DNA of 64,000 bases from Gastranaerophilus sp944325835 (GCA_963931575.1 OZ007029.1:930001-994000); one strand, 5' to 3'; shown: positions 17,106 to 25,397, numbered from the stretch's first letter. Notes: generated by a model from the sequence alone, not told the origin. Program-made: numbers and translations.

Positions 17106-18023
17106 ATGAGTATTCAGGTTGACACAAATTTAGCATACATACAAAACATGCTGGGCATCAGCGCCGCTAAGTATTCCGAAAAATACGCGAATATGAGCGT
17201 ATCCGATGTAATCAAGGAAGAAGCACGAAACGGCAACCAGCTTGCGATTGCTCTTGCCAGCGAACTTTTGAATGACTATAATCTTGTAAGAGAAATTTTC
17301 TCGCTTGCCAACCCTGAAAACAGGTTAGAAATTATGAGCGAGATGACTGACGAGCAGTTAAACAAATTCCTGCCGGAAATGGAAAAAACTGATCTTGTTC
17401 AGGGGTTGAACTTCTTCACGCAGGACAAACTCTTAAAAATGCTTGAAGGTGTTGAGCCGGAATATCTGGTAAAAGTTGTACTGGAAATGTTTTCAAAAGA
17501 AGAAGTTATGCGGCTCCTGCCGGAGGATCAGCTTGATAAACTACTTACCAGCACAGAAATGGATAAAGGTAAGCTTTTACAGCATTTAAAATCTATTCCA
17601 CCGGAATATTTGAGCCAGATGATTGAAAGCGTTACAGGCGAAGAAGTTGAAGATACCAATCAGCTGGATATGATTAAAACTCTGGGGGATTTTAACCCGC
17701 ACGAATTTAAAGATGCGCTGATAAATATGCAGTCAACGCCGAAGCAGCAGCTTGTTTTATCACTTTCCAAAGAGCATCCGGAATATATGGAACTGTTCGA
17801 CGCTCACGCTTATACAAATATGATAAACACCTACAAAGACAAATCCGAAGTTGTCAAAGCAATGAATGTTCTGGAAGAAGATAATATTGAAGAAATGATT
17901 AAAGAACTTCCGGAGGACTTACTGTCACTGGTCATTGCGCAAATGGATGTGGATAAGTTCTCGGAAATTCTTATGAAAGAAAACCCTGAAGTAATGGCGC
18001 AAATTATTGCAGGTTCAACATAA
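17106..18023 (+). CDS. Helical-repeat protein resembling MgtE-N/FliG
   Basis: 305 residues of short acidic helices, repeating a pattern of about 20-25 residues, for example MTDEQLNKFLPEMEKTD, FFTQDKLLKMLEGVEPEY, MFSKEEVMRLLPEDQ. This superhelical pattern is that of MgtE N-terminal domains and the middle domain of FliG. There is no transporter or motor domain attached, so the role is likely protein binding and the function is unknown. Its 3' end overlaps the convergent pncC gene by 20 bp. Confidence 0.7.
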   Translation: MSIQVDTNLAYIQNMLGISAAKYSEKYANMSVSDVIKEEARNGNQLAIALASELLNDYNLVREIFSLANPENRLEIMSEMTDEQLNKFLPEMEKTDLVQGLNFFTQDKLLKMLEGVEPEYLVKVVLEMFSKEEVMRLLPEDQLDKLLTSTEMDKGKLLQHLKSIPPEYLSQMIESVTGEEVEDTNQLDMIKTLGDFNPHEFKDALINMQSTPKQQLVLSLSKEHPEYMELFDAHAYTNMINTYKDKSEVVKAMNVLEEDNIEEMIKELPEDLLSLVIAQMDVDKFSEILMKENPEVMAQIIAGST

Positions 18024-18483
18024 GTTTTTCATAAAGGAACTCAAGAGCTGCCTGTGCAAACTTCTGTTTCATCTCAACACGGGGTGTTTCAGAATTTAAT
18101 TGTACGCGCTTAGTATAAATATTATCACCGATTGCAGCGGAAATCCACAGAGTTCCGGCAGGTTTATTTTCGCTTGCGCCCGGGCCGGCGACACCCGAGG
18201 TGCACAGAACAACATCCGAACCGGTTGCCTTTAAAGTCCCGCGCGCCATCTCAATTACACACTCTTCACTTACAGCACCAAATTTCATAAGCGTTTCGTG
18301 GTTAACCCCCAGAATACGTTCCTTTGCCTCATACGCATAGGTAACAAAGTTAAGCGTAATATAATCAGAACTCCCCGCAACATCAGTTAAACGGGAACTC
18401 ACAAGCCCGCCGGTGCAGGATTCCGCCGTTGAAAGCTTTTTACCTTTTGCCCTTAAAATCCGGCCGATTTTTTCCTCTATCAT
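18004..18483 (-). CDS. pncC: CinA C-terminal domain family, nicotinamide-nucleotide amidase
   Basis: A stand-alone CinA C-terminal domain of 159 residues that should deamidate NMN to nicotinic acid mononucleotide in NAD recycling. Landmarks are STAESCTGGLVSSRLT near residue 18 (Ser nucleophile region), FVTYAYEAKERILGV, and TSGVAGPGASENKPAGTLWIS near 95. I chose ATG 18483 instead of the longer frame to 18510, because a near-perfect promoter (TTGACA, 17 bp, TACAAT) ends 6 nt before it and would start the RNA on the A of that ATG. Confidence 0.88.
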   Translation of the reverse strand: MIEEKIGRILRAKGKKLSTAESCTGGLVSSRLTDVAGSSDYITLNFVTYAYEAKERILGVNHETLMKFGAVSEECVIEMARGTLKATGSDVVLCTSGVAGPGASENKPAGTLWISAAIGDNIYTKRVQLNSETPRVEMKQKFAQAALEFLYEKLMLNLQ

Positions 18484-18489
18484 AAATTC

Positions 18490-18518
18490 ATTGTAAAAAA
18501 AGATTGCCATTTTGTCAA
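18490..18518 (-). promoter_or_regulatory. pncC promoter, leaderless type
   Basis: TTGACA, exactly 17 bp, TACAAT, 6 nt, ATG. It is the clearest example of the leaderless arrangement in the window, since both hexamers and the spacer are near consensus. Confidence 0.8.
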
Positions 18519-18559
18519 AAATATATTATTATAGAAGATATGGTAAGAGGATAATAAGC

Positions 18560-18907
18560 ATGAGTAAAAATATAGACACAGTTCCTATAGAAGTAAGTAT
18601 TCTGACATCAGATCACGATATTAAAGGAGTTGTACACGTTTCAAAATATACAAACACTAACCGTGAACTAACCGATTTATTAAACGATAAAGAACGCCGT
18701 TTTCTGGCGGTTACGAATGCTGAAATTTATCCGCGCAACACAAATCAGCCTCCGAGAAAATATAATTTCTTAGAAATCCATATGGATTATGTGTTAATGG
18801 TTCACCCGTCGTCCCAGGCAGTATTCCAGTCAACAGGCAAAACTCAGGAAGATGTGGCAAGATTCAGAGATTTAAGGCTGAAACTTAACCAGACAAAACC
18901 GTTTTAA
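18560..18907 (+). CDS. Hypothetical protein upstream of hisS
   Basis: 115 residues. Predicted beta-rich at the start (VEVSILTSDHDIKGVVHV-like strands), then RRFLAVTNAEIYP and FLEIHMDYVLMVHPS. It resembles short conserved proteins of this lineage with a small beta-barrel character; I cannot name a function. I chose the ATG at 18560, preceded by AGAGGAT at 10 nt, not the upstream in-frame start at 18512. It lies 45 nt before hisS and may be co-transcribed with it. Confidence 0.7.
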   Translation: MSKNIDTVPIEVSILTSDHDIKGVVHVSKYTNTNRELTDLLNDKERRFLAVTNAEIYPRNTNQPPRKYNFLEIHMDYVLMVHPSSQAVFQSTGKTQEDVARFRDLRLKLNQTKPF

Positions 18908-18952
18908 CCGGCTTACAGGCGACTGGAAACGTTATATGGGATTAGATAAAAT

Positions 18953-20194
18953 ATGGCAATAATAAAAGTACAAAAAGGGACAAAAGACATTTTGCCTCAG
19001 GAAATCGAATCGTGGCATAATCTGGAAGCCAAAGCACTTGAGCTTTTTACCAATTACGGCTACAAAGAGATAAGAACTCCGATTTTTGAGGCTACAGAAC
19101 TCTTTGCAAGGGGTGTAGGCGATACAACAGATATTGTGAATAAAGAAATGTACACCTTTGAAAAGAGCGACCGTTCCATAACGCTAAGACCGGAAAATAC
19201 AGCCGGAGTCGTCCGCTCATTTATTGAAAACGGAATGTTCAGACAGCCAATGCCTGTCAAACTCTGGTATAAAGGCCCTATGTTCCGCTACGAACGTCCG
19301 CAGGCAGGACGCCAAAGACAGTTCCACCAGATAGGCGTGGAAATGTTTGGTATTGCTGCGCCAACGGCCGATGCAGAAGCTATTCTTCTTGCAACAGAAT
19401 ATTTAAAATCTCTTGGCTTGAACGATTTAACAGTTGAAATAAATTCTCTCGGCTGTCCTGAATGCCGCGAAGAATATAAGAAACGGATTAAAGAAGTTTT
19501 AAAGCCTGAATTTGACAACCTCTGCGAGGATTGCAAATCACGCTACGAAAAAAATCCACTGCGGCTCCTTGACTGCAAAGTCGACTCCTGCAAAGCTATC
19601 TTTGAACGTCCTCAAATCAAAGCTGTTATTCAATCAGATTTTATTTGCGACGACTGTGCACAGCACTTTAAAACTTTAAAGGAATATCTTGATGCTGCCG
19701 GCGTTAAATACGAAGAAAATAAACTTCTCGTACGCGGGCTGGATTATTACAACCGTACGGTTTTTGAGATTAAATCAAACAATCTTGGTTCACAAAACGC
19801 GGTTTGCGGCGGCGGACGATATGACAGCCTCGTAAAAAATCTCGGCGGAGAAGATACGCCGGCTGTAGGTTGGGCTATGGGTATGGAACGTTTAAATTCA
19901 TTACTGCCTTCAATTGAGCCGAAAAAACTTGATGCCTATATCGTTTCAAATAACATGCCGGAGGCTTTGAAACTGGCACAAGAACTTCGCGCTCAAAATA
20001 TCAGTGTTGAATTTGACCTGTCAAATAAGAAATTCAACAAGCAGCTTGAAAAAGCTTCTAAATGCGCAAATTTTGCAATTTTCCTCGGCGAGGATGAGCT
20101 TAAAAATAATTATATTACGCTCAAGAACCTTTCAACCGCTACGCAAACGACCACTACAAAAGAAGAATTATTAAACATTATAAAAAACATCTAA
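18953..20194 (+). CDS. hisS: Histidyl-tRNA synthetase
   Basis: A class II synthetase of 413 residues that charges tRNA-His. It has the N-terminal KGTKDILPQE, motif 2 around FRYERPQAGRQRQFHQIGVE (near 114), the histidine-binding LVRGLDYYNRTVFEI (near 260), GGGRYDSLV, and motif 3 near AVGWAMGMERL (near 305), followed by a short anticodon domain. Length and order are normal for bacteria. The Shine-Dalgarno is weak. Four Cys pairs near residues 165-230 (CPECREEY, CEDC, CDDC) look like a metal-binding insert, as in many bacterial HisRS. Confidence 0.95.
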   Translation: MAIIKVQKGTKDILPQEIESWHNLEAKALELFTNYGYKEIRTPIFEATELFARGVGDTTDIVNKEMYTFEKSDRSITLRPENTAGVVRSFIENGMFRQPMPVKLWYKGPMFRYERPQAGRQRQFHQIGVEMFGIAAPTADAEAILLATEYLKSLGLNDLTVEINSLGCPECREEYKKRIKEVLKPEFDNLCEDCKSRYEKNPLRLLDCKVDSCKAIFERPQIKAVIQSDFICDDCAQHFKTLKEYLDAAGVKYEENKLLVRGLDYYNRTVFEIKSNNLGSQNAVCGGGRYDSLVKNLGGEDTPAVGWAMGMERLNSLLPSIEPKKLDAYIVSNNMPEALKLAQELRAQNISVEFDLSNKKFNKQLEKASKCANFAIFLGEDELKNNYITLKNLSTATQTTTTKEELLNIIKNI

Positions 20195-20204
20195 GGAGAA
20201 AACC

Positions 20205-20390
20205 ATGGACAAAGTTACAATCAGATCTGACAGAAAAACTGACTACAAATTCCAGTACAAAGGGGAAGATGTAATTCTCGGTGCAGGCAAAATTATAAGC
20301 ATTGCAGACGGCCTGTCACACGTTGTCCTGCCGACTTGCGCAATGAAAATTATGAACAACCTGATTGTTGTGAAAGATGACGTTCACTAA
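20205..20390 (+). CDS. Small hypothetical protein between hisS and slt
   Basis: 61 residues, basic start (MDKVTIRSDRKTDYKF), then a probable small beta structure and a hydrophobic patch LPTCAMKIMNNLIVV. AAGGAGAAAACC precedes the ATG, and it lies 10 nt after hisS, which supports a real, co-translated gene. Function unknown. Confidence 0.65.
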   Translation: MDKVTIRSDRKTDYKFQYKGEDVILGAGKIISIADGLSHVVLPTCAMKIMNNLIVVKDDVH

Positions 20391-20410
20391 GGGAAGGTTA
20401 TACCCGCAAA

Positions 20411-22408
20411 ATGCAGTTTAATAAGGAGAAGGTAAAATTTGGTTTACTTATCTCCGGCGGAGTCTTGTTACTTTTTGCGCTCATATTCGGCGTAAAAATG
20501 TTCTTTGACTTTGTCGGAGATCCATTTAGGGCTGACGAGATTTATCAACAGGCTCTGGCGGATTTGAATGCACAAAATTATTCAAACGCCTATTTCCAAT
20601 TCTCCAAAGTTTCATACTTATCGGATTTAAAACCTTATGCAATTTACCACAGAGCAGAATGCGCAAAAATTCTAAATGATTACAAATCCGAAAACAAACA
20701 GTATTTCCTGCTTTTTAATATTTACCCTAAAAATGAATTGTCGCTAAGGGCAAAATACCTCTATGCAACAGATATTGCAGAAAGCAGCCCCCGTCTGGCA
20801 CAAAAATATTTTGAAGAAATTATCAGAAAAAATCCGGATACAGACTATGCACTCGGTGCGAAATACCAGCTTGCCGTAATACTTAACAAAAAATATGAGG
20901 AATCCTCGACTTCAACGCTCGTAGAGAGAAAAGAAATTGAAAATCTGTTACGTGATTATCTTGTTGGAGCACCGTCCGGCAGGTGGGCGCTAAAATCCGC
21001 AGAACTCTGGCAGAATATCAACTCCACAATCGCGCCGGAAGATAAAAATATTATCGCAGAAACCTATTTCACCTACAATATGCTCGGACAGGCGGAAGAA
21101 ATACTTAACAATACCGATTTAAACATCACCTGGGAGAAAAAGGCCAAACTTGCCCTGCTCAAAGGCGAATACGGCAAGGCAAAAGCACTTATCGAAACCG
21201 GTTTAAAGCAGAAGAGTTCTAAAGTCAAAGAAGAAACCAGACGCCAGATTATAAACCGTTTTCTCCAAACTCAAAAAAATAAAGACAAAATCGTAGACGA
21301 TTTCTTTAAGGCGACCTCAAAGCCAAATGATATTTACCTGAAGATGCAACGATGCAAATACACTTCAAACCAAAATGCGGCTCAGGTATGCTATGCAAAT
21401 ATTTTAAAATACAACGAACTTTCAAATTTCACAGAAGACGACCTCACAGAACTTTTTATGGAAAACGTTACAAACGGCCAGTTTTCAAACGCCAAAAGGA
21501 TAGGACTTCACTATCTGGAAAAGTTTCCGTCAACCGAAAACACTCCGATAATCAGTTACTGGATGGGGAAAATTTACAAAACCTCCGGTCACAGAGCCGA
21601 AGCAGAAGAATACTTTAAAAACGTAATCATAAACTATCCGGATTCATATTACGCTTTTAGAAGCTATCTACAGCTTAACGATATTAAAAATTCAATAATA
21701 ACGACTATTATTGAGCCTAAAGAGGTAATTTTCCCGTACTACGGTAAGACAGATGCCAAAATAATCAAACTTGTAGAATATAAGGATTACGAAATTCTAT
21801 CGCAAATCTATGAACAGGATAAATTTGTGCAAAGCTGGATTTTGTATGAAAAGGGCGATAAATCACATGCAATGTGCATAGCGCGCGATGCAATGCAAGT
21901 TCTGGAACCGAAACCGGAAAAGACCGACCTGCGCTGGCGCCTTGTATATCCGGCATTCCTTTATGAGGATATGAAAACTTATGCAAAAATGGCCGGCAAC
22001 AACGCCGTTTTAATGCTTGCACTGACCCGTGAAGAAAGCTATTTCAACCCTAATGCGCAAAGTTATGTAGGCGCGGTCGGTTTAATGCAGCTAATGCCGG
22101 AAACGGCAAAAGAAATTAACCGTATCCGTTCGCTTGGAATGCAGTCACTGGATGAATTAAAGGACTCCGACACCAATATGAAGCTGGGGAATTTCTATTA
22201 TAACTTCCTGCTTAACAATCTCGGTCAGAATAACATTTTATCAGTTGCTTCTTACAATGGCGGAATAGGCTCTATTAACCGCTGGAAAGAGGGGCTTGAG
22301 TACCGCGATATTGATGAATTTGTCGAGAAAATTCCGTACCCTGAAACCCAGAATTATGTAAAAAAAGTTTTCCGCACCTACTGGAACTACGCAAGAATTT
22401 ATATGTAA
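20411..22408 (+). CDS. Soluble-lytic-transglycosylase-like protein with TPR superhelix
   Basis: 665 residues. One N-terminal membrane anchor (residues about 11-35), a long TPR-like helical region (about 45-500; for example KYFEEIIRKNPDTDYALGAKYQ), and a C-terminal lysozyme-like SLT domain with catalytic Glu in TREESYFNPNAQS (near 538), GLMQLMPETA and SVASYNGGIGSI. It cleaves peptidoglycan with formation of 1,6-anhydro-muramic ends, which nagZ would then process. It follows the small gene by 20 nt. A minus-strand terminator overlaps its last codons. Confidence 0.9.
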   Translation: MQFNKEKVKFGLLISGGVLLLFALIFGVKMFFDFVGDPFRADEIYQQALADLNAQNYSNAYFQFSKVSYLSDLKPYAIYHRAECAKILNDYKSENKQYFLLFNIYPKNELSLRAKYLYATDIAESSPRLAQKYFEEIIRKNPDTDYALGAKYQLAVILNKKYEESSTSTLVERKEIENLLRDYLVGAPSGRWALKSAELWQNINSTIAPEDKNIIAETYFTYNMLGQAEEILNNTDLNITWEKKAKLALLKGEYGKAKALIETGLKQKSSKVKEETRRQIINRFLQTQKNKDKIVDDFFKATSKPNDIYLKMQRCKYTSNQNAAQVCYANILKYNELSNFTEDDLTELFMENVTNGQFSNAKRIGLHYLEKFPSTENTPIISYWMGKIYKTSGHRAEAEEYFKNVIINYPDSYYAFRSYLQLNDIKNSIITTIIEPKEVIFPYYGKTDAKIIKLVEYKDYEILSQIYEQDKFVQSWILYEKGDKSHAMCIARDAMQVLEPKPEKTDLRWRLVYPAFLYEDMKTYAKMAGNNAVLMLALTREESYFNPNAQSYVGAVGLMQLMPETAKEINRIRSLGMQSLDELKDSDTNMKLGNFYYNFLLNNLGQNNILSVASYNGGIGSINRWKEGLEYRDIDEFVEKIPYPETQNYVKKVFRTYWNYARIYM

Positions 22409-22433
22409 AAAGCGGGTTCATAAAGAACCCGCC
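22406..22433 (-). terminator. Terminator of prepilin locus A
   Basis: GCGGGTTC/GAACCCGC stem with ATAAA loop; the T run is on the minus strand, so it serves the prepilin gene, not slt. Confidence 0.75.
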
Positions 22434-22444
22434 TCAACATGGTA

Positions 22445-23479
22445 TTATCGTTTTATGCATTGAACCGAGAACTTTGAATCACGCGGTCGAGAATATTTTA
22501 TCCCCATAGTATCACCAAATGCCCATGCATTCTGGCTGTCATTTACACTTGATGACCACCTGTAACCGCTATGCAACCAGCGATCTAATAAAGTTGCATT
22601 ATAATAGAGAGCTAGTAATTCTTCTATATTCGGTAATCTGGATTCAGAATCTGCATCAGCGCAAGCCCCGCCGGCTTCAGTTTGTTCATAAGTTTGCGAC
22701 AGCCTTTTTGTCGGAACCGGCATTACAACTTTTGAATCTGTAGAATAAATTGCGGAAATAACGCCAATATCTTTTCCGACAGTATTAGGTCCTTTGTTTC
22801 CATTTAAATCAAATACAAAATTTGCACAAACATGGTGCTTGACATAAACACCCTGATAACCATCGGCACTCACACCGGTATAAACAGCACCTTCAGAGGC
22901 ACAATTCGGGTTATAAAAGGTAAGTACAGATTCTCCGTTAATAGTTTCAAAAGCTGCAGCCTTTGTATCATACACATTTATACCACCAATATTTCCTGCA
23001 ATACCGGAATTCAAATCTGTTGTTTTCACCGGTAAGTTTATAGTACTGCCAGCAATCGTTGTAATTTTACTTGACAAGCCGCAATCTTCTAAATGTTCAT
23101 TATCACAGATATTGTTAATTTTAAGGACTTTTGCAAGTCCGTCAGTAATAAATGTTTCGGCAGCGGTATCAGTTATAGATGTAGACCCTGCGGAGTCAGT
23201 TTCTTGTGAGTATGTTCCATAACTATTTAGCGCCGGCATAAGCGCAATTGCCTGAGAAAATCTGGCATAAAGTGCCTTTCTTTGCGTATTCCACGTACGC
23301 TCATTTATGTTTCCTGTGAGCGACGGAAGCGTTATTGCTGCCACAACGCCAATTATCGTAAGGGATAATAATATCTCTGCCATCGTGAACGCTAAAATCT
23401 TACTTGAATTCAATCGGGGATGTCGCTCAGTGACCGGCTCTTCGCCCTTCGCGTTAGCTTTCACGTTGTCCGCGAGCAC
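22445..23479 (-). CDS. Prepilin-like protein, locus A (phase-variable candidate)
   Basis: 344 residues from an internal GTG. The class III signal FTMAEILLSLTIIGVVAA starts at F31, with cleavage expected before F and Glu at +5, so the mature part is a type IV pilin or pseudopilin with an N-terminal helix and NINERTWNTQRKALYARFSQ. The C-terminal part (SRLPNIEELLALYYN, YRWSSSVN, then VQCIKR at the end) resembles DUF1566/FISUMP. The GTG has no Shine-Dalgarno. The good start is the ATG at 23553, separated from this frame by a run of 14 G; a run of 12 or 15 would join them. As assembled, the leader frame stops within 30 codons. Confidence 0.8.
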   Translation of the reverse strand: MLADNVKANAKGEEPVTERHPRLNSSKILAFTMAEILLSLTIIGVVAAITLPSLTGNINERTWNTQRKALYARFSQAIALMPALNSYGTYSQETDSAGSTSITDTAAETFITDGLAKVLKINNICDNEHLEDCGLSSKITTIAGSTINLPVKTTDLNSGIAGNIGGINVYDTKAAAFETINGESVLTFYNPNCASEGAVYTGVSADGYQGVYVKHHVCANFVFDLNGNKGPNTVGKDIGVISAIYSTDSKVVMPVPTKRLSQTYEQTEAGGACADADSESRLPNIEELLALYYNATLLDRWLHSGYRWSSSVNDSQNAWAFGDTMGIKYSRPRDSKFSVQCIKR

Positions 23480-23509
23480 GGATTGCTTAGACAGAACCGG
23501 CTCAGCCGG

Positions 23510-23523
23510 CCCCCCCCCCCCCC
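23510..23523 (-). repeat. Poly-G tract (14) of locus A
   Basis: Fourteen C on the plus strand, G on the coding strand, located 10 codons after the leader ATG. With 14 G the frame ends in TGA after about 30 codons; with a multiple of 3 it continues into the prepilin. The 5'-flank is TATGCA and the 3'-flank CCGGCTGAGCC. Confidence 0.9.
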
Positions 23524-23553
23524 TGCATAAGTAATTACATTTTTGTTTTTCAT
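23524..23553 (-). other. Leader peptide start of locus A (MKNKNVITYA)
   Basis: ATG preceded by GAAAGGATAGAAAAG. Ten codons, MKNKNVITYA, running into the G tract. Similar leaders at the other loci (MKKRNVSILS, MKEIKNVSILT) share the NV-x-I pattern and differ by whole codons, which argues that it is translated. Confidence 0.7.
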
Positions 23554-23590
23554 CTTTTCTATCCTTTCTTTATTTTATTGGAACATTTTC

Positions 23591-23619
23591 ATTATGTATC
23601 ATGTTTTCGATTTAGTCAA
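23591..23619 (-). promoter_or_regulatory. Promoter of prepilin locus A
   Basis: TTGACT, 17 bp, CATAAT. The -35 lies in the palindrome TTAGTC-AA-GACTAA, which begins at the TAG stop of pth. The same palindrome occurs after ricT (44.72 kb) and in shorter form at 35.96 and 60.29 kb. Confidence 0.75.
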
Positions 23620-23621
23620 GA

Positions 23622-24179
23622 CTAATTAAACTTATTCTGTGCTTTTTCTATACCATCTTTAAAATAGCATAGTGCCGCTTCAATAGATGTATCTAATACC
23701 GTTTTCAGGGTTTCCAGCTGCTCCTTTGAAAAATTTTGCAGAACAAAATTCTCTGCAGGGATAGGCGGCTGCGGGCCAATTCCAACTTTTAAACGGGCAA
23801 ATTTATTCCCGCCTATGTGCTGAATAATAGATTTAATTCCGTTATGCCCACCGTCAGAGCCGCTTGCGCGGAAACGTATCCGACCGAGCTCCAGCGATAA
23901 ATCATCATAAATTACCAGAATATCTTTAACATCTATCTTGTAATAATCAATAACAGCCCTCAACGCTTCACCTGAAAGATTCATAAAGGTAGTCGGTTTA
24001 ACAAGTAAAAACTCCTCACCGTCTAACCGAACTTTTGCGATAAAAGATTTTAGTTTTTTCTCCTCACGGAAAGAAAAATTTTCTCTCACAGCGAGCCTGT
24101 CCAGCACCATAAACCCGACATTATGACGCGTAAACAGATACTTTTCTCCAACGTTTCCAAGCCCTAAAATCAGTTTCAC
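23622..24179 (-). CDS. pth: Peptidyl-tRNA hydrolase
   Basis: Releases tRNA from peptidyl-tRNA dropped by ribosomes. 185 residues with GLGNVGEKYLFTRHNVGF (catalytic His near residue 19), KPTTFMNLSG, YDDLSLELGRIR (Asp near 91) and GGHNGIKSI. The start is GTG with AAAAGGAG 8 nt upstream. Its stop codon TAG is directly joined to the promoter of prepilin locus A. Normal length. Confidence 0.94.
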   Translation of the reverse strand: MKLILGLGNVGEKYLFTRHNVGFMVLDRLAVRENFSFREEKKLKSFIAKVRLDGEEFLLVKPTTFMNLSGEALRAVIDYYKIDVKDILVIYDDLSLELGRIRFRASGSDGGHNGIKSIIQHIGGNKFARLKVGIGPQPPIPAENFVLQNFSKEQLETLKTVLDTSIEAALCYFKDGIEKAQNKFN

Positions 24180-24309
24180 GAACCCGCTCCTTTTATAACT
24201 ATAATTTTACCTCAAATATAAATTACCTGTTTAGATTAGTAATTTTTCGCTTAACAAAAAGAAAAAATATTCATAAATTAGTAATGAACAAAGGAGTTGA
24301 ATAAAAGCC

Positions 24310-24873
24310 ATGAAAAATAAATCAACAACAGAGAAAAAAAGTGCGAAAATTGTCAATGATTTTTTAGAAAAAAACGCATTGCACAAAAAAGACTTTGCCG
24401 AAATGATTGGGGTAACATTATCTTATGTTTACAATCTGATAGATGAGTCAATCCCGTTTTCAACAAGAGGAACAACTTTAGAGCGTATCGCAACAGTCAT
24501 GGAAATTGAACCGGAAGTTTTTGAGGAATACAAAATTCCGCAAGAACCGCGATTTATTGATGATTCGGTCTTATTTATAAAAGATGTTCTCAAGGATTCT
24601 AAAACATCGGTGGTAAATTTTCTAAAATCTTTCCCGCGTAAAAAGCGTCTGGAAATTGTGGATATTTTAAGAGGGGCAATGCCGATACCGCTTGATTTTC
24701 AAGAATTAAATATGATTGGTCAAACCCTCAACTTGAGCAAAAAAGATGTCTACACCCTCTGGGAAAAACGAATGAAAGAAGTTCTGGAAACAAATGGCAT
24801 GAACATTTACGCCAATTCAGGACTTATCAATGCTATGTTTGAATGCGCTAAAAAAGAAATTCTTGTAGACTAA
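24310..24873 (+). CDS. XRE-family helix-turn-helix protein
   Basis: 187 residues. The N-terminal 70 form a Cro/C1-type HTH: KDFAEMIGVTLSYVYNLIDES with ERIATVMEIEPEVF. The rest is helical and unrecognised (SVVNFLKSFPRKKRLEIVDILRG). AAAGGAG precedes the ATG by about 13 nt. It probably acts as a DNA-binding regulator, target unknown. It ends 4 bp into the convergent HTH/zinc gene. Confidence 0.78.
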   Translation: MKNKSTTEKKSAKIVNDFLEKNALHKKDFAEMIGVTLSYVYNLIDESIPFSTRGTTLERIATVMEIEPEVFEEYKIPQEPRFIDDSVLFIKDVLKDSKTSVVNFLKSFPRKKRLEIVDILRGAMPIPLDFQELNMIGQTLNLSKKDVYTLWEKRMKEVLETNGMNIYANSGLINAMFECAKKEILVD

Positions 24874-25274
24874 TGCGTAATTTGGAACGCACATTTCGAG
24901 CAGTGCGCTTTTGGATGCAACACAAGATTATCTTCTAAATCATACATCCTCTCAACCTTAGTCACAAGATTTGCCCCGCAGACCGGACATTTTAGCCCTC
25001 CGGCTCCGTTTAAAATTAACTCTTTAAGACTATCAATAATCTCAACTGATGTTACAGGCAGATTAAATTCTTTTTCCAATGCCTTAATCTCTTCCGGCTG
25101 ACATTTCAGAGCTTTTGCGAGATTTTGTCTTACCGGCACGGAAAGAAACAAATCTTTTCCGGCTTCAATATCCTCAATCACCTGAAGCTCCAGATGTGAC
25201 TTCATGGCAAGCCCTTTTGCCGAAAGTCCAAGACTATCACGTTTTTTCTGAATAAATTGCGCTAATGTTTTCAT
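24870..25274 (-). CDS. HTH plus zinc-ribbon protein
   Basis: 134 residues. An N-terminal XRE-like HTH (FIQKKRDSLGLSAKGLAMKSH, VIEDIEAGKD) and a C-terminal zinc ribbon with two Cys pairs, CPVCGA and CSKCA, and an intervening His. Two HTH genes in convergent pairing suggest a small regulatory locus, but targets are unknown. Start placed at ATG 25274, because TATGAT is exactly 6 nt upstream and no ribosome site exists. Confidence 0.75.
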   Translation of the reverse strand: MKTLAQFIQKKRDSLGLSAKGLAMKSHLELQVIEDIEAGKDLFLSVPVRQNLAKALKCQPEEIKALEKEFNLPVTSVEIIDSLKELILNGAGGLKCPVCGANLVTKVERMYDLEDNLVLHPKAHCSKCAFQITH

Positions 25275-25280
25275 AAAAAT

Positions 25281-25286
25281 ATCATA
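25281..25286 (-). promoter_or_regulatory. Leaderless -10 of the HTH/zinc-ribbon gene
   Basis: TATGAT, 6 nt, ATG. A -35 is not clear (TTTATC at 17 nt). Confidence 0.5.
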
Positions 25287-25321
25287 CCACAAAAACCGGC
25301 TTTGATAAAGCAGTTCTCCGT

Positions 25322-25397
25322 CGCCTGCTTGCCCTGCTCAAAGCGTAAGCCGATGCTCGCGGTGTCACCTCGTGAGAACGAGGGGAGCAGGCGAGCA
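25322..25397. repeat. Palindromic intergenic element
   Basis: CGCCTGCT near 25323 faces AGCAGGCG near 25386, enclosing a second hairpin CCTCGT-GAGA-ACGAGG. No reading frame. Similar in style to the other hairpin elements in the window. Confidence 0.5.
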
